Origin: an uncultured Bacteroidales bacterium
GTDB lineage: Bacteria > Bacteroidota > Bacteroidia > Bacteroidales > Bacteroidaceae
Assembly: GCA_902789725.1 (NCBI GenBank)
Contig: CADAPC010000006.1
Location: 1 to 64,000, forward strand
Reading direction: 5' to 3'
DNA: 64,000 nt
Shown: positions 1 through 8,611 of the stretch, piece by piece
Position numbering within the stretch: the first letter of the stretch is position 1
Layout: each line of letters opens with the position of its first letter
The notes under the pieces: generated by a model
The model's input: only the letters and a program-made list of their open reading frames with translations
The model's database searches: none
Told to the model about the DNA's origin: nothing
Position numbers and translations under genes: made by a program

Positions 1-301
1 AGGTTTCATATCTGCAAAAGCGTCTTACACGTATGCAACTAGAGCTTTCTAACTGTGGATAAAACATGTCTTCAGGATATTTGTTATATAGAAGCGACCC
101 CAACATAACCAGCGGTCGGCCTGCGGCCTCAAAATGATAAGAAAATTGAATAAGAAAATTATCAAAGGGCTACGCCATCGGCGGCAGTTCTTATAATTTT
201 TTGAATAAATTTTTGTATAATTTTGAGCGAAGCGACCTTGAAGCCAATGGTATTAAGAGCTTGCGAAACTTGAACAAAAGGAATATAAAGTTAACAAGAT
301 T
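1..301. other. Leading intergenic stretch, no gene seen
   Basis: No reading frame with protein-like composition was found. The stretch is AT-rich from about 130 on. A possible -7 box, TAATTTTG, lies at 218-225 about 80 nt before the carbonic anhydrase start, but no -33 TTTG sits at the usual distance. The short word GAAGCGACC occurs twice (about 92 and 229). The first bases (AGGTTTCATAT) recur at 17320-17330, which may be chance. Confidence 0.4.
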
Positions 302-832
302 ATGGCTATCATTAAGACCGTGTGTGGCCTGACCCCCCGATGGGGGAGCGGCTGCTATTTCAGCGAGAACGCAACCATAGTGGGCGACGTGCAGATGGGC
401 GACCAATGCACCGTGTGGTTCAATGCCGTGGTGCGGGGCGATGTGAACTACATCAAGATTGGCAACCGTGTGAACATTCAGGACGGTTCGTGCTTGCACA
501 CTTTATACCAAAAAGCCGCCATAGAGATTGGTGATGATGTAACCATTGGCCACAATGTGACGTTGCATGGTTGTCGGGTGAAGAGTGGTGCCCTGATAGG
601 CATGGGAGCCACCGTGCTGGACGATGCTGTGATTGGTGAAGGTGCCATAGTGGCAGCCGGCGCATTGGTGTTGAAAGGCACCGTAGTGGGCGACGGCGAA
701 TTGTGGGGTGGTGTGCCAGCCAAATTCATCAAGAAGGTCGATCCTGAGCAGTCGAAAGAACTGAATGTGGGTATTGCGCAGCACTACATCATGTATGCCG
801 ACTGGTATCGGGAAAGCACTCCCCAGCCATGA
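302..832 (+). CDS. Gamma-class carbonic anhydrase family protein
   Basis: A 176-residue left-handed beta-helix protein of hexapeptide-repeat type. The zinc ligands of the gamma class are visible as His66 (SCLHT), His84 and His89 (IGHNVTLHGC), and Arg45, Asp47 and Gln60 stand where the family has its conserved Arg, Asp and Gln. Known members hydrate CO2 or are catalytically weak homologues (YrdA/CaiE/PaaY group). There is no signal peptide, so it should be cytoplasmic. The ATG at 302 is the first start compatible with the conserved N-terminus. It stands alone in front of the SusCD block. Family assignment is firm; activity as a carbonic anhydrase is inferred. Confidence 0.93.
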   Translation: MAIIKTVCGLTPRWGSGCYFSENATIVGDVQMGDQCTVWFNAVVRGDVNYIKIGNRVNIQDGSCLHTLYQKAAIEIGDDVTIGHNVTLHGCRVKSGALIGMGATVLDDAVIGEGAIVAAGALVLKGTVVGDGELWGGVPAKFIKKVDPEQSKELNVGIAQHYIMYADWYRESTPQP

Positions 833-850
833 TGTCGGCTGGGATTTCGT
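822..850 (+). terminator. Possible terminator after carbonic anhydrase
   Basis: CCCAGCC at 822-828 pairs with GGCTGGG at 837-843 with an 8-nt loop, overlapping the stop codon. The T-rich tail is weak and interrupted, so this is only a candidate. Confidence 0.4.
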
Positions 851-877
851 CGATTTTTGTAGCACCGTTCCTTGGGA

Positions 878-944
878 ATGTAACCTATTTGAAAATCCGT
901 GTAACATGCATGTAGGCGTATCTGCGCAAAATGACGTAATTTTG
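878..944 (+). promoter_or_regulatory. Promoter with 21-bp-phased direct-repeat operator (FAS1/SusCD operon)
   Basis: TGTAAC half-sites at 879-884 and 900-905 are 21 bp apart. The -7 box TAATTTTG (937-944, consensus TAnnTTTG) starts 31 nt after the second half-site. No -33 TTTG is present, as expected for an activator-dependent promoter. The 28 bp from 878 to 905 match 35550-35577 at 25 of 28 positions, and the same arrangement occurs at three other promoters in the window. Confidence 0.65.
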
Positions 945-972
945 CAGCGGAATTTTATAATTTTACGCCTAT

Positions 973-3504
973 ATGAGAACAAAACTAAAACGGCCTCTCG
1001 GTCTGTCCCGCTGGATTGGGCTGGCCCTCATTGCTTCGGCTGGGTTGGCGGCTTGCGAAGGCTACGACTTGGCAAAGGAGGATCCCAGTTGGTTGGGCTC
1101 AAGTATTTACGACTATCTAAAGTCAGAAGGCAATTACACTCAGGTGGTGCGAATGATTGACGACTTAGGCTATTCGGCAGTCCTTGCCCAAACTGGCAGC
1201 AAGACTCTTTTTGTGGCCGATGATGATGCTTACAATCGTTTTTTTCAGCACAACCCATGGGGAGTCCGTCGCTATGACGACTTGAGCACGGCTCAGAAAA
1301 AGTTGCTGCTGTATGGTGGCATGATTAACAACTCCTGCCAGGTGGCCTATTTGAGCAGTAGCGAGGGTCCTACCGAGGGCGACTGTATGAGGAGGCTCAC
1401 GGCATCGAGCGAATATGATTCGGTGCCCGTGCTGACACCTGCCCAGATGCCTGATAATCCTTACTGGGCGCGTTATCGTGAGGGAAAAGAACCCATTGTG
1501 TGCATGAGCGACGTGACCGCTCCGCCGATGATTCACTTTATCGAAACCTTTTTGAATAACAAACTCATAACAAACGAAGACTGCAACTTCCTCTTCAACC
1601 ACCAGACAGAGCGCCAGGCAGGCGATGCCAACGTGAACGGTGTGATGATGGAGCAGCAGAACATTAAGTGCTCCAATGGCTTTATACACAAAATGTCGGA
1701 AGTAATCACACCTCTTCCCAACATGGCTGACTTGATTAGCCAGAAACCGAACACTCAAGGCTATGCACGCTTGTTGAACCGCTTTTGTGCCCCTTATCGG
1801 CATAATAAAAATGAAGCCATTACTCGCGAATACAATAGATTGTACAATGCCGACATCGACACGCTCTATGAAAAGCGCTATTTTTCCGAGCGCAGCCAGA
1901 ATGGTCAACCTTTGGACCTGACACCCGATGAAGGTCCAGTGAATGGCCTTTTGAAGTTCGACCCCGCCTGGAACCAATTCTACAGTGCCACCACCAACAG
2001 CACCTCGGCCAATGTGGCTCTTCAGGAGAATATGGGTGTGATGTTGGTGCCCAGCGACGAGGCTCTCAATCGGTATTGGAACGAGGGAGCTGGCAAGGTG
2101 CTCAAGGATTACTACGGTACGTGGGAAAACGTGCCCGACAAGGTGGTGTCGAAAATGATCAATGTGAACATGCTCAATTCGTTCACCAATTCTGTGCCCA
2201 GCAAGTTCTATACGGTGCTGAACGATGCAAACGACGAGCTTGGACTGTCAGAAGAGTTTGTCGATTCTGTCTATATGGCTTGCAATGGTGCCGTCTATCT
2301 CACCAACAAAGTGTTCAACCCTGTGGCATACGTCTCAGTCACGTTCCCCGCCCTCATTAACGAGACCATGAGTGTGCTCTATTGGGGAGTTGAGCAACTC
2401 GGTTTCGATGTCTATCTCAACTCTCAGAACACTTACTACAGCCTTTTCATCCCCAACAACACCTCGTTGCTCGATTACATCGACCCTTGTTCGTATGGTA
2501 AGACCAGCACGCAGCTTTTCCGTTTCCATTACAAATCCACGGCACAGACCGAGCCTGAAAAGGTGTGGGCCAGCATTTGGAATTACGACACCGCCACGGG
2601 TGTGGTGGGCGACTCTATTGGCGAGGCAACCTATGAGCAGATTACAAACCGCCTTGAGGACATCCTCAACACCCACATCGTCATTGGCAATGTGGAAGAC
2701 GGCAACACATACTATCGTACAAAAGGTGGTAGTATGGTGAAAGTGCAGGATGCTTCGGCAGGTATTTCGGGCATGCGCGTTCAGGGAGGTTATCAGCTTG
2801 AAGCTGGTCGCAGCATCCCTGTTGTGGGCATTTACGACGAGTCGTTAGAAGGTAATGGCAAAACTTACATCATTGAGGAAGAACCCATCATGACTGCACG
2901 CAAATCGGTCTTCGACATCCTCTCGGAACATGAAGAATTTAAGGCTTTCCACGATTTGTTGCAGGGCTCTCAATTCTTGGAGACCAAGCATGTGATTGGC
3001 ACCGACCAGCATGGTGCTCCCAGCCAGAACATTTCCCTTTTCAACACCTATCGTTACACCATCTTTGTGCCCACCAACCAGTCAGTCGCCGCACTGCAGA
3101 AGAGCGGGAAACTCCCCACCTGGGAGCAGGTGGATGCTGAGGAAGATGAGGTCGTGAAAGACAGTTTGCGCACCGAAATTGAAAACTTCATCAAATATCA
3201 CATTCAGGACGAGGCATTCTATGTAGGCCAAGGGACGGACAGTGGAGAGTATGAAACGTCAGCCTACAAGGTGACAGACGGTAACTTGTCATATTATAAA
3301 CTGAAGACTCAAGTATATAATGCAGGCATCACCATAGCTGATGGCGTAGGTCACACTTGCAAGGTCGATACCACCAAGGGACTCTACAACTTGATGGCTC
3401 GCGAGTATCAATACGATGCAAGCGATGCAGCCAATGCCCGGAACCTCTACACGTCCTCCTTTGCAGTCATTCATCAGATAGATGGAGCGTTACAGTATAA
3501 ATGA
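973..3504 (+). CDS. Fasciclin (FAS1) domain lipoprotein, 843 aa
   Basis: A surface or periplasmic lipoprotein: an N-terminal hydrophobic stretch ends in LAAC with lipidated Cys28. A first FAS1 domain starts near residue 40 (IYDYLKSEGNYTQVVRMIDDLGY, then TLFVADDDAYNRFF at 78-91) and a last one lies near 645-843 (FDILSEHEEFKAF, then YTIFVPTNQSVAAL). The middle probably holds one or two more diverged repeats. It is the first gene of a block that continues into SusC and SusD with a 25-nt gap, so it may serve as an accessory glycan-binding or cell-surface adhesion component. FAS1 domains are known as adhesion modules; the role here is inferred from context. Confidence 0.85.
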   Translation: MRTKLKRPLGLSRWIGLALIASAGLAACEGYDLAKEDPSWLGSSIYDYLKSEGNYTQVVRMIDDLGYSAVLAQTGSKTLFVADDDAYNRFFQHNPWGVRRYDDLSTAQKKLLLYGGMINNSCQVAYLSSSEGPTEGDCMRRLTASSEYDSVPVLTPAQMPDNPYWARYREGKEPIVCMSDVTAPPMIHFIETFLNNKLITNEDCNFLFNHQTERQAGDANVNGVMMEQQNIKCSNGFIHKMSEVITPLPNMADLISQKPNTQGYARLLNRFCAPYRHNKNEAITREYNRLYNADIDTLYEKRYFSERSQNGQPLDLTPDEGPVNGLLKFDPAWNQFYSATTNSTSANVALQENMGVMLVPSDEALNRYWNEGAGKVLKDYYGTWENVPDKVVSKMINVNMLNSFTNSVPSKFYTVLNDANDELGLSEEFVDSVYMACNGAVYLTNKVFNPVAYVSVTFPALINETMSVLYWGVEQLGFDVYLNSQNTYYSLFIPNNTSLLDYIDPCSYGKTSTQLFRFHYKSTAQTEPEKVWASIWNYDTATGVVGDSIGEATYEQITNRLEDILNTHIVIGNVEDGNTYYRTKGGSMVKVQDASAGISGMRVQGGYQLEAGRSIPVVGIYDESLEGNGKTYIIEEEPIMTARKSVFDILSEHEEFKAFHDLLQGSQFLETKHVIGTDQHGAPSQNISLFNTYRYTIFVPTNQSVAALQKSGKLPTWEQVDAEEDEVVKDSLRTEIENFIKYHIQDEAFYVGQGTDSGEYETSAYKVTDGNLSYYKLKTQVYNAGITIADGVGHTCKVDTTKGLYNLMAREYQYDASDAANARNLYTSSFAVIHQIDGALQYK

Positions 3505-3505
3505 A

Positions 3506-3597
3506 ACAATTCACAATTAATAATTAACAATGTACATGAAAAAGTTTATCGCATTTCTCCTGATTGTCAATTGTCAATTGTCAATTGTCAACTGTCT
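3506..3597 (+). repeat. CAATT-type inverted repeats and 7-bp tandem repeat at a SusC start
   Basis: Four exact copies of ATTGTCA fill 3563-3590 and a degenerate fifth follows at 3591-3597, inside codons 12-23 of the SusC gene. Just upstream (3506-3532) the related inverted words CAATTCACAATT and AATTAACAAT occur. The unit is 7 bp, not a multiple of 3, so gain or loss of one unit changes the reading frame. Confidence 0.85.
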
Positions 3598-6500
3598 GGC
3601 TCAAACTGCCGGCACCATGATTCATGGTGTGGTGGAGGACGACCTCGACCCCCTCATGGCGTGCAATGTGGTGGAGATAGACAATGCCAACCGCATTGTA
3701 GCACATGCCGTTACTGACATCAACGGAAACTTCGCCTTCCGCATAGTCAATCCCAAGCACCGCCTGAAAATCTCTTATGTGGGTTATGCCACCCAAATCA
3801 TCCCCATCAAAGGCACCACCTATCATATTGTCATGAAAAGTAACACCCAGTTGCAAGACGTGGTGGTGGTTTCGAACAAAGTGGCGCAAACCAGTGGCCT
3901 TGCCATTCCTGAGCGTGAGATGTCCATTGCACATCAAACCATCGACGCCAAGGAATTTGAAGGACTCCCCATGACCAGTGTGGATGAAGCCCTGCAAGGG
4001 CGCATTGCAGGACTGGACATTGTGAGCAACTCCGGCAACTTGGGTTCAGGCACCAGCATGCGCCTTCGCGGAGTCAGCTCCATCAACGGGAGCAGCGAAC
4101 CTCTCATCGTGGTGGATGGCAACATTTTCGAAAGTGATTACAACAGCAATTTTGACTATGCCAATGCCACCGAAGACCAGTTTGCCGAACTCCTTAATGT
4201 CAACCCCGACGACATTGCCTCCATCTCTGTGCTGAAAGACGCTGCCGGCACGGCCATCTACGGCTCGCAGGGAGCCAATGGCGTCATCGAGATAAAAACC
4301 AAGCGCGGTGCCCGTGGCAAGACGAAAGTGCAATACTCCTATCGAGCCACACTCACCCACCAGCCACAAGGCATCCACCTGCTGAATGGTGACCAATACA
4401 CCATGCTGATGAAGGAAGCCTACTACAACCCCACGCTCAGCGATGCTGCTGCCGACATTCGAGAATTTAACTACGACACTTCGTGGAACGAGTACGAGAT
4501 GTACAACAACAACACCGACTGGCGCAAAGCCATCCGAAAAACAGGTCTCCTGCAGAAGCATTACGTCAGTCTCTCAGGCGGTGGCGAGAAAGCCAACTTC
4601 CGCATAGCCGGGGGGTACGACCACCAAACGGGCACGGTCATAGAGCAAAAGCTCGACCGTTTCACCACCCGTGTGGCACTCGACTATTTTGTGAGCGACC
4701 GCATCAAGATAGTCACCAACTTCAACATGACCTACACCAACAACCAGAAGAATTATTCCGACCTCCTTGGCCTGGCCTATCAGAAGATGCCCAACCTCTC
4801 CATCTACGAGCAAGACGATCAGGGCAACGACCTGCCCCACTTCTACCACATGCTCAACACGGCATCGGCCGAACTGAAGAAAGACCAATACGGCTACGTC
4901 AACCCCGTGGCGCTGGCACGAGAGGCCAAGAACGATGAATCCACTTACCAAATTCAGCCTGAGTTTCAGCTGGTTTACAACCTTCTCGGCACTGGTGCAG
5001 AGCAAACACAGTTGAAGTATGAAGGGAAAATCCTCTTTAACATCTTCAACAAATACAACGACACGTTCTACCCCTCCAGCCTCGTCACCTCGGGGTGGTC
5101 AGACACCAATAACAATAAAACAACGGCCGATGCGCACAAAAGCACGGCCATCACCACCACCCATCGCCTCACCCTTGTGCCTCATTTCCGCAATAACGAC
5201 CATTCATTGATGGCCATGGTACAGTTCCAGCTGACCGATGGCTCGTCGAAAGCCACCAGCTCCACCGTGTGGGGCCTACCCACAGGCGGCATCAGTTCGC
5301 CCATAGCCGATGGCATAGTCAGCGGTTTAGGCACATCATCCGGACAATGGCGCAGTGTCTATCTCACTTTCTCTGCACACTATGCCTACAAAGGCCGTTA
5401 CATAGCCGACTTCAGTGTGCGCCGCGACGGCTCCACCAAGTTTGGCGACGATAGCCGTTGGGGCAATTTCCCCGCCCTCTCGTTCCGATGGAATGTGAGC
5501 GATGAGCCCTTCATGGAGCGTGTCCGTTGGCTCAACATGCTTTCCATCCGTCCCGGATGGGGCATTGTGGGTAGCCAGCCAGGAGGCGAATACCTCTACT
5601 TCTCCAAGTACTCAAGCAAAATCAGGGTCAATAATCGTGACGTGGACATCGACTACAATGGTCAAGGGGGTGTTTATCCAGCCAATATCCGTCTCAGTTC
5701 CCTCAAGTGGGAAGAGAAGCAGACTTGGAACATCGGTTTCGACATCGGTCTCTTCAACAACATGATTACTGCCGACTTCAATGTTTACACACAGCGCACA
5801 AGCGACCTCTTGATGCAAAACCGACGCATACCCACCACGTCAGGCTTCACGGCATTGGCCTATCAGAATGTGGGCAATATGGTGAACAATGGCTGGGAAT
5901 TGAACGTGAATGGCCACGATGTCATCAAGGCGGGCAAGTTCCGCATGGGATTTAACGTGTCTTTTGCCAACAACAAAAATGAAATCACCAAGATGGACGA
6001 GACGGTCCTGGCATCGCTCAATAGCGATTTCAACAAGGCCAATGGCTCCTATCTTACCCGAGTGCAACTGCACAATGCCTTCGGCTCCATGTATGGATTC
6101 CGTTACAAAGGAGTCTATCAGTACAGCAAGTACTCAGTCACGGAGGTTCCAGGAGTGAGCGGTCCGAATGCACCCGTGGCCCATGATGCCCATGGCGATG
6201 TGGTGGTCGATAAGAATGGTTACACCACGCCTATGGTGTTCTGTTACGACAGCAACGACAAAACTTCCATTTACGAGTTTAAGGGAGGCGATGCCATCTA
6301 CGAGGACATTAATCACGATGGGAACATCAACGAGCTCGACATCGTATATCTTGGCAGTTCCTTGCCCAAAGTAACAGGAGGTTGGGGCTTCAAACTTCAG
6401 TATGGCCGATGGACTTGGAACAATCAGTTCAATTTCCGCATTGGTAACAAGATTATTAACCGTGCCAGAATGTTAGCAGAGAACATGTATTCCAACAATA

Positions 6501-6853
6501 ATCAATCAAAAGCCGTGAATTGGCGTTGGCGTGTGGAGGGAGACAATGCACAGATTCCACGCGCACTCTATCAAGAAGGGTACAATTGGTTGGGTAGTGA
6601 CCGCTTTATAGAGAAAGGCTCGTACCTGCGTCTCAATTATAGCCAGATAAGCTATTCATTCGATCCCAAGCTGATTAAGAATTGGGGACTCTCTTCGCTC
6701 AGTCTCTATTTGAGTGCCAACAACCTCTTCTGCATCACAGGTTATTCTGGTGCTGACCCTGAAGTTGGTTATGGAGGCTATGGCGTAACTACTGATAATG
6801 CAAGGACTCCTAATGCACGTTCTTATACGTTAGGCGTGACTGTTCAATTCTAA
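3530..6853 (+). CDS. SusC/RagA-family TonB-dependent outer membrane transporter
   Basis: A 1107-residue outer-membrane importer, usual size for the family. After the signal peptide comes a carboxypeptidase-regulatory-like beta-sandwich (about 30-105, HGVVEDDLDPL...ISYVGYATQ), then the plug with the SusC signature (LKDAAGTAIYGSQGANGVIEIKTKRG) and a large beta-barrel ending in Phe. It imports oligosaccharides with its SusD partner, which starts 12 nt after the stop. ATGTACATG offers two starts; 3536 (MKKFIAFLL) is equally plausible. The signal peptide contains the heptapeptide IVNCQLS in tandem, encoded by a 7-bp repeat. From about 6450 the codon use shifts from C-ending to T-ending codons. Confidence 0.95.
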   Translation: MYMKKFIAFLLIVNCQLSIVNCLAQTAGTMIHGVVEDDLDPLMACNVVEIDNANRIVAHAVTDINGNFAFRIVNPKHRLKISYVGYATQIIPIKGTTYHIVMKSNTQLQDVVVVSNKVAQTSGLAIPEREMSIAHQTIDAKEFEGLPMTSVDEALQGRIAGLDIVSNSGNLGSGTSMRLRGVSSINGSSEPLIVVDGNIFESDYNSNFDYANATEDQFAELLNVNPDDIASISVLKDAAGTAIYGSQGANGVIEIKTKRGARGKTKVQYSYRATLTHQPQGIHLLNGDQYTMLMKEAYYNPTLSDAAADIREFNYDTSWNEYEMYNNNTDWRKAIRKTGLLQKHYVSLSGGGEKANFRIAGGYDHQTGTVIEQKLDRFTTRVALDYFVSDRIKIVTNFNMTYTNNQKNYSDLLGLAYQKMPNLSIYEQDDQGNDLPHFYHMLNTASAELKKDQYGYVNPVALAREAKNDESTYQIQPEFQLVYNLLGTGAEQTQLKYEGKILFNIFNKYNDTFYPSSLVTSGWSDTNNNKTTADAHKSTAITTTHRLTLVPHFRNNDHSLMAMVQFQLTDGSSKATSSTVWGLPTGGISSPIADGIVSGLGTSSGQWRSVYLTFSAHYAYKGRYIADFSVRRDGSTKFGDDSRWGNFPALSFRWNVSDEPFMERVRWLNMLSIRPGWGIVGSQPGGEYLYFSKYSSKIRVNNRDVDIDYNGQGGVYPANIRLSSLKWEEKQTWNIGFDIGLFNNMITADFNVYTQRTSDLLMQNRRIPTTSGFTALAYQNVGNMVNNGWELNVNGHDVIKAGKFRMGFNVSFANNKNEITKMDETVLASLNSDFNKANGSYLTRVQLHNAFGSMYGFRYKGVYQYSKYSVTEVPGVSGPNAPVAHDAHGDVVVDKNGYTTPMVFCYDSNDKTSIYEFKGGDAIYEDINHDGNINELDIVYLGSSLPKVTGGWGFKLQYGRWTWNNQFNFRIGNKIINRARMLAENMYSNNNQSKAVNWRWRVEGDNAQIPRALYQEGYNWLGSDRFIEKGSYLRLNYSQISYSFDPKLIKNWGLSSLSLYLSANNLFCITGYSGADPEVGYGGYGVTTDNARTPNARSYTLGVTVQF

Positions 6854-6865
6854 AATGATGAGATT

Positions 6866-8605
6866 ATGAAAATGAGAAATATGAATTCATTACTTTATAG
6901 TTGGGTAAAGGCACTGCCTGGTGCTTTGCTTATGGCTGTTACTTCATTGTCCTTATTGAGCAGTTGCGATGATTTTCTCTCCATTGAACCGCAAAACGAA
7001 ATAGTGCTGGAAAACTATTGGACGGAGGAAAAGGATGTGAATAGTGTGTTGAATTCCTGCTATGCTCAGTTGGAGAGTCGTGATTGTATTAGTCGTATGA
7101 TTGTGTGGGGAGAGTTGCGGTCGGACAATATGACGACTGGCTCTGGTACTTACCACAATGTGCAGCAGATATTGAAGGAAAACATCCTTGAGACGAATGA
7201 TTATACAAATTGGCAGTGTTTTTATCAAGTGATTAATCAATGCAATACGGTTATTCATTATGCTCCTGGAGTGAATGCAATTGACCCCAATTTCACCGAT
7301 TCTGAACTTCGTGCTACAATAGCAGAAGCCAAAACGCTTCGTGCCTTGTGTTATTTTTACCTGATTCGTACATTCCGCGATGTGCCATACGTAACCGAAC
7401 CTTCAAAGGAAGATAGTCAAGATTTCCAAGTGGCCGCCACTCCCTTTGTACAGGTGCTTGATAGCCTGATTGCAGATGTGGAATCGGTGAAAGATGATGC
7501 GGTCAGAAGCTATGGTGAAGAAAGTGTGGAAAATACATGTCGCATTACTCGTTGGGCTTGCTATTCCTTGTTGGCAGATTTATGCCTTTGGAAAGGTGAA
7601 TGGCAAAAGTGCATTGATTACTGTAATCTGGTTATTGAGCAAAAAGTAAGGGAATATGACGATGCTTACGAGAAGAATCCGACAACGTTGACGGTTGAAC
7701 TCTATGATACGTATCCTCTGATTTCAGAGTCTGCCAGCGGCAGCAATTTTGCGGGCAATACATATAATGAGATTTTTGGTACGGGAAATAGTTTTGAATC
7801 TATCTTTGAACTGAATTTTGTTGAGAACCAAAATGTCACAAATGGCGCCATTTCAACGTTCTACGGTTCGACCGGAAACAAGACGGGGCAGATAGGTGTT
7901 CCCACTTTTCTCAACAGTGATATATTTGCGGATCAAAACAAGTATTTCCAAAAGACAGATTGCCGTGCTTTGGAAAATATGGTTGAACAGAATAACAAAG
8001 TGTATATTGCTAAGTATGTAAACCAATCTGTTTCCTTCCGAACCAGCACAACGACAGGTGCAGCACCCATTGTGAATGGGACAGTACGTTCATCCGCTTA
8101 TGCCAATTGGATAATTTATCGCTTGACCGACGTGATGTTAATGCGTGCAGAGGCAGAGGTTGAATTGGCTGGTGATGTGGCTGAGGGAGCCGTGTTGACT
8201 GAAGAGCAGACGCAGCACTATCGGAATGCCTTCGATTGTGTCAGTGCTGTGTGGAAACGCGCCAACAACAAGCGTACATCCACTGTTGGGCTGTTGGTGT
8301 TTGAAGACTATGCCACTTCCCGTTCAACAATGGAAAATCTTGTCCTTGATGAGCGTCAGCGTGAACTGATGTTTGAAGGAAAACGCTGGTTCGATCTTGT
8401 TCGCCTCTCTCGGCGCGAAGGAGATAATTCCCGTCTCATCGAAAAGGTGTTGCCCAAGTTCCAGGAGAACACGAGTGCCATCAGAATAAAACTCTCGGCT
8501 GCGGATGTACTTTATTGGCCATACAACCGTGAGGAGCTGAAGCAGAATCCGAAGCTGGTGCAAAATCCAGCATACGTGACAGATAATACAGAACTAAACT
8601 TCTAA
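6866..8605 (+). CDS. SusD/RagB-family outer membrane lipoprotein
   Basis: A 579-residue lipoprotein with lipobox LSSC and lipidated Cys34. The N-terminus (FLSIEPQNEIVLENYWTEEKDV) and the C-terminal block (ERQRELMFEGKRWFDLVRLSR) are diagnostic of SusD proteins, which form the helical lid over SusC and hold the glycan at the cell surface. It follows its SusC with a 12-nt gap and precedes a FAS1 lipoprotein by 6 nt, so it is in the same operon. Its codons end more often in T and A than those of the upstream genes. The sugar bound is not readable from sequence; the downstream enzymes point to xylan. Confidence 0.95.
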   Translation: MKMRNMNSLLYSWVKALPGALLMAVTSLSLLSSCDDFLSIEPQNEIVLENYWTEEKDVNSVLNSCYAQLESRDCISRMIVWGELRSDNMTTGSGTYHNVQQILKENILETNDYTNWQCFYQVINQCNTVIHYAPGVNAIDPNFTDSELRATIAEAKTLRALCYFYLIRTFRDVPYVTEPSKEDSQDFQVAATPFVQVLDSLIADVESVKDDAVRSYGEESVENTCRITRWACYSLLADLCLWKGEWQKCIDYCNLVIEQKVREYDDAYEKNPTTLTVELYDTYPLISESASGSNFAGNTYNEIFGTGNSFESIFELNFVENQNVTNGAISTFYGSTGNKTGQIGVPTFLNSDIFADQNKYFQKTDCRALENMVEQNNKVYIAKYVNQSVSFRTSTTTGAAPIVNGTVRSSAYANWIIYRLTDVMLMRAEAEVELAGDVAEGAVLTEEQTQHYRNAFDCVSAVWKRANNKRTSTVGLLVFEDYATSRSTMENLVLDERQRELMFEGKRWFDLVRLSRREGDNSRLIEKVLPKFQENTSAIRIKLSAADVLYWPYNREELKQNPKLVQNPAYVTDNTELNF

Positions 8606-8611
8606 GAATTT

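Noticed and set aside
1165..1977. A 270-codon minus-strand frame antisense to the first FAS1 gene
   Set aside because: It lacks start context and protein-like sequence; the plus strand encodes a continuous lipoprotein with FAS1 motifs.
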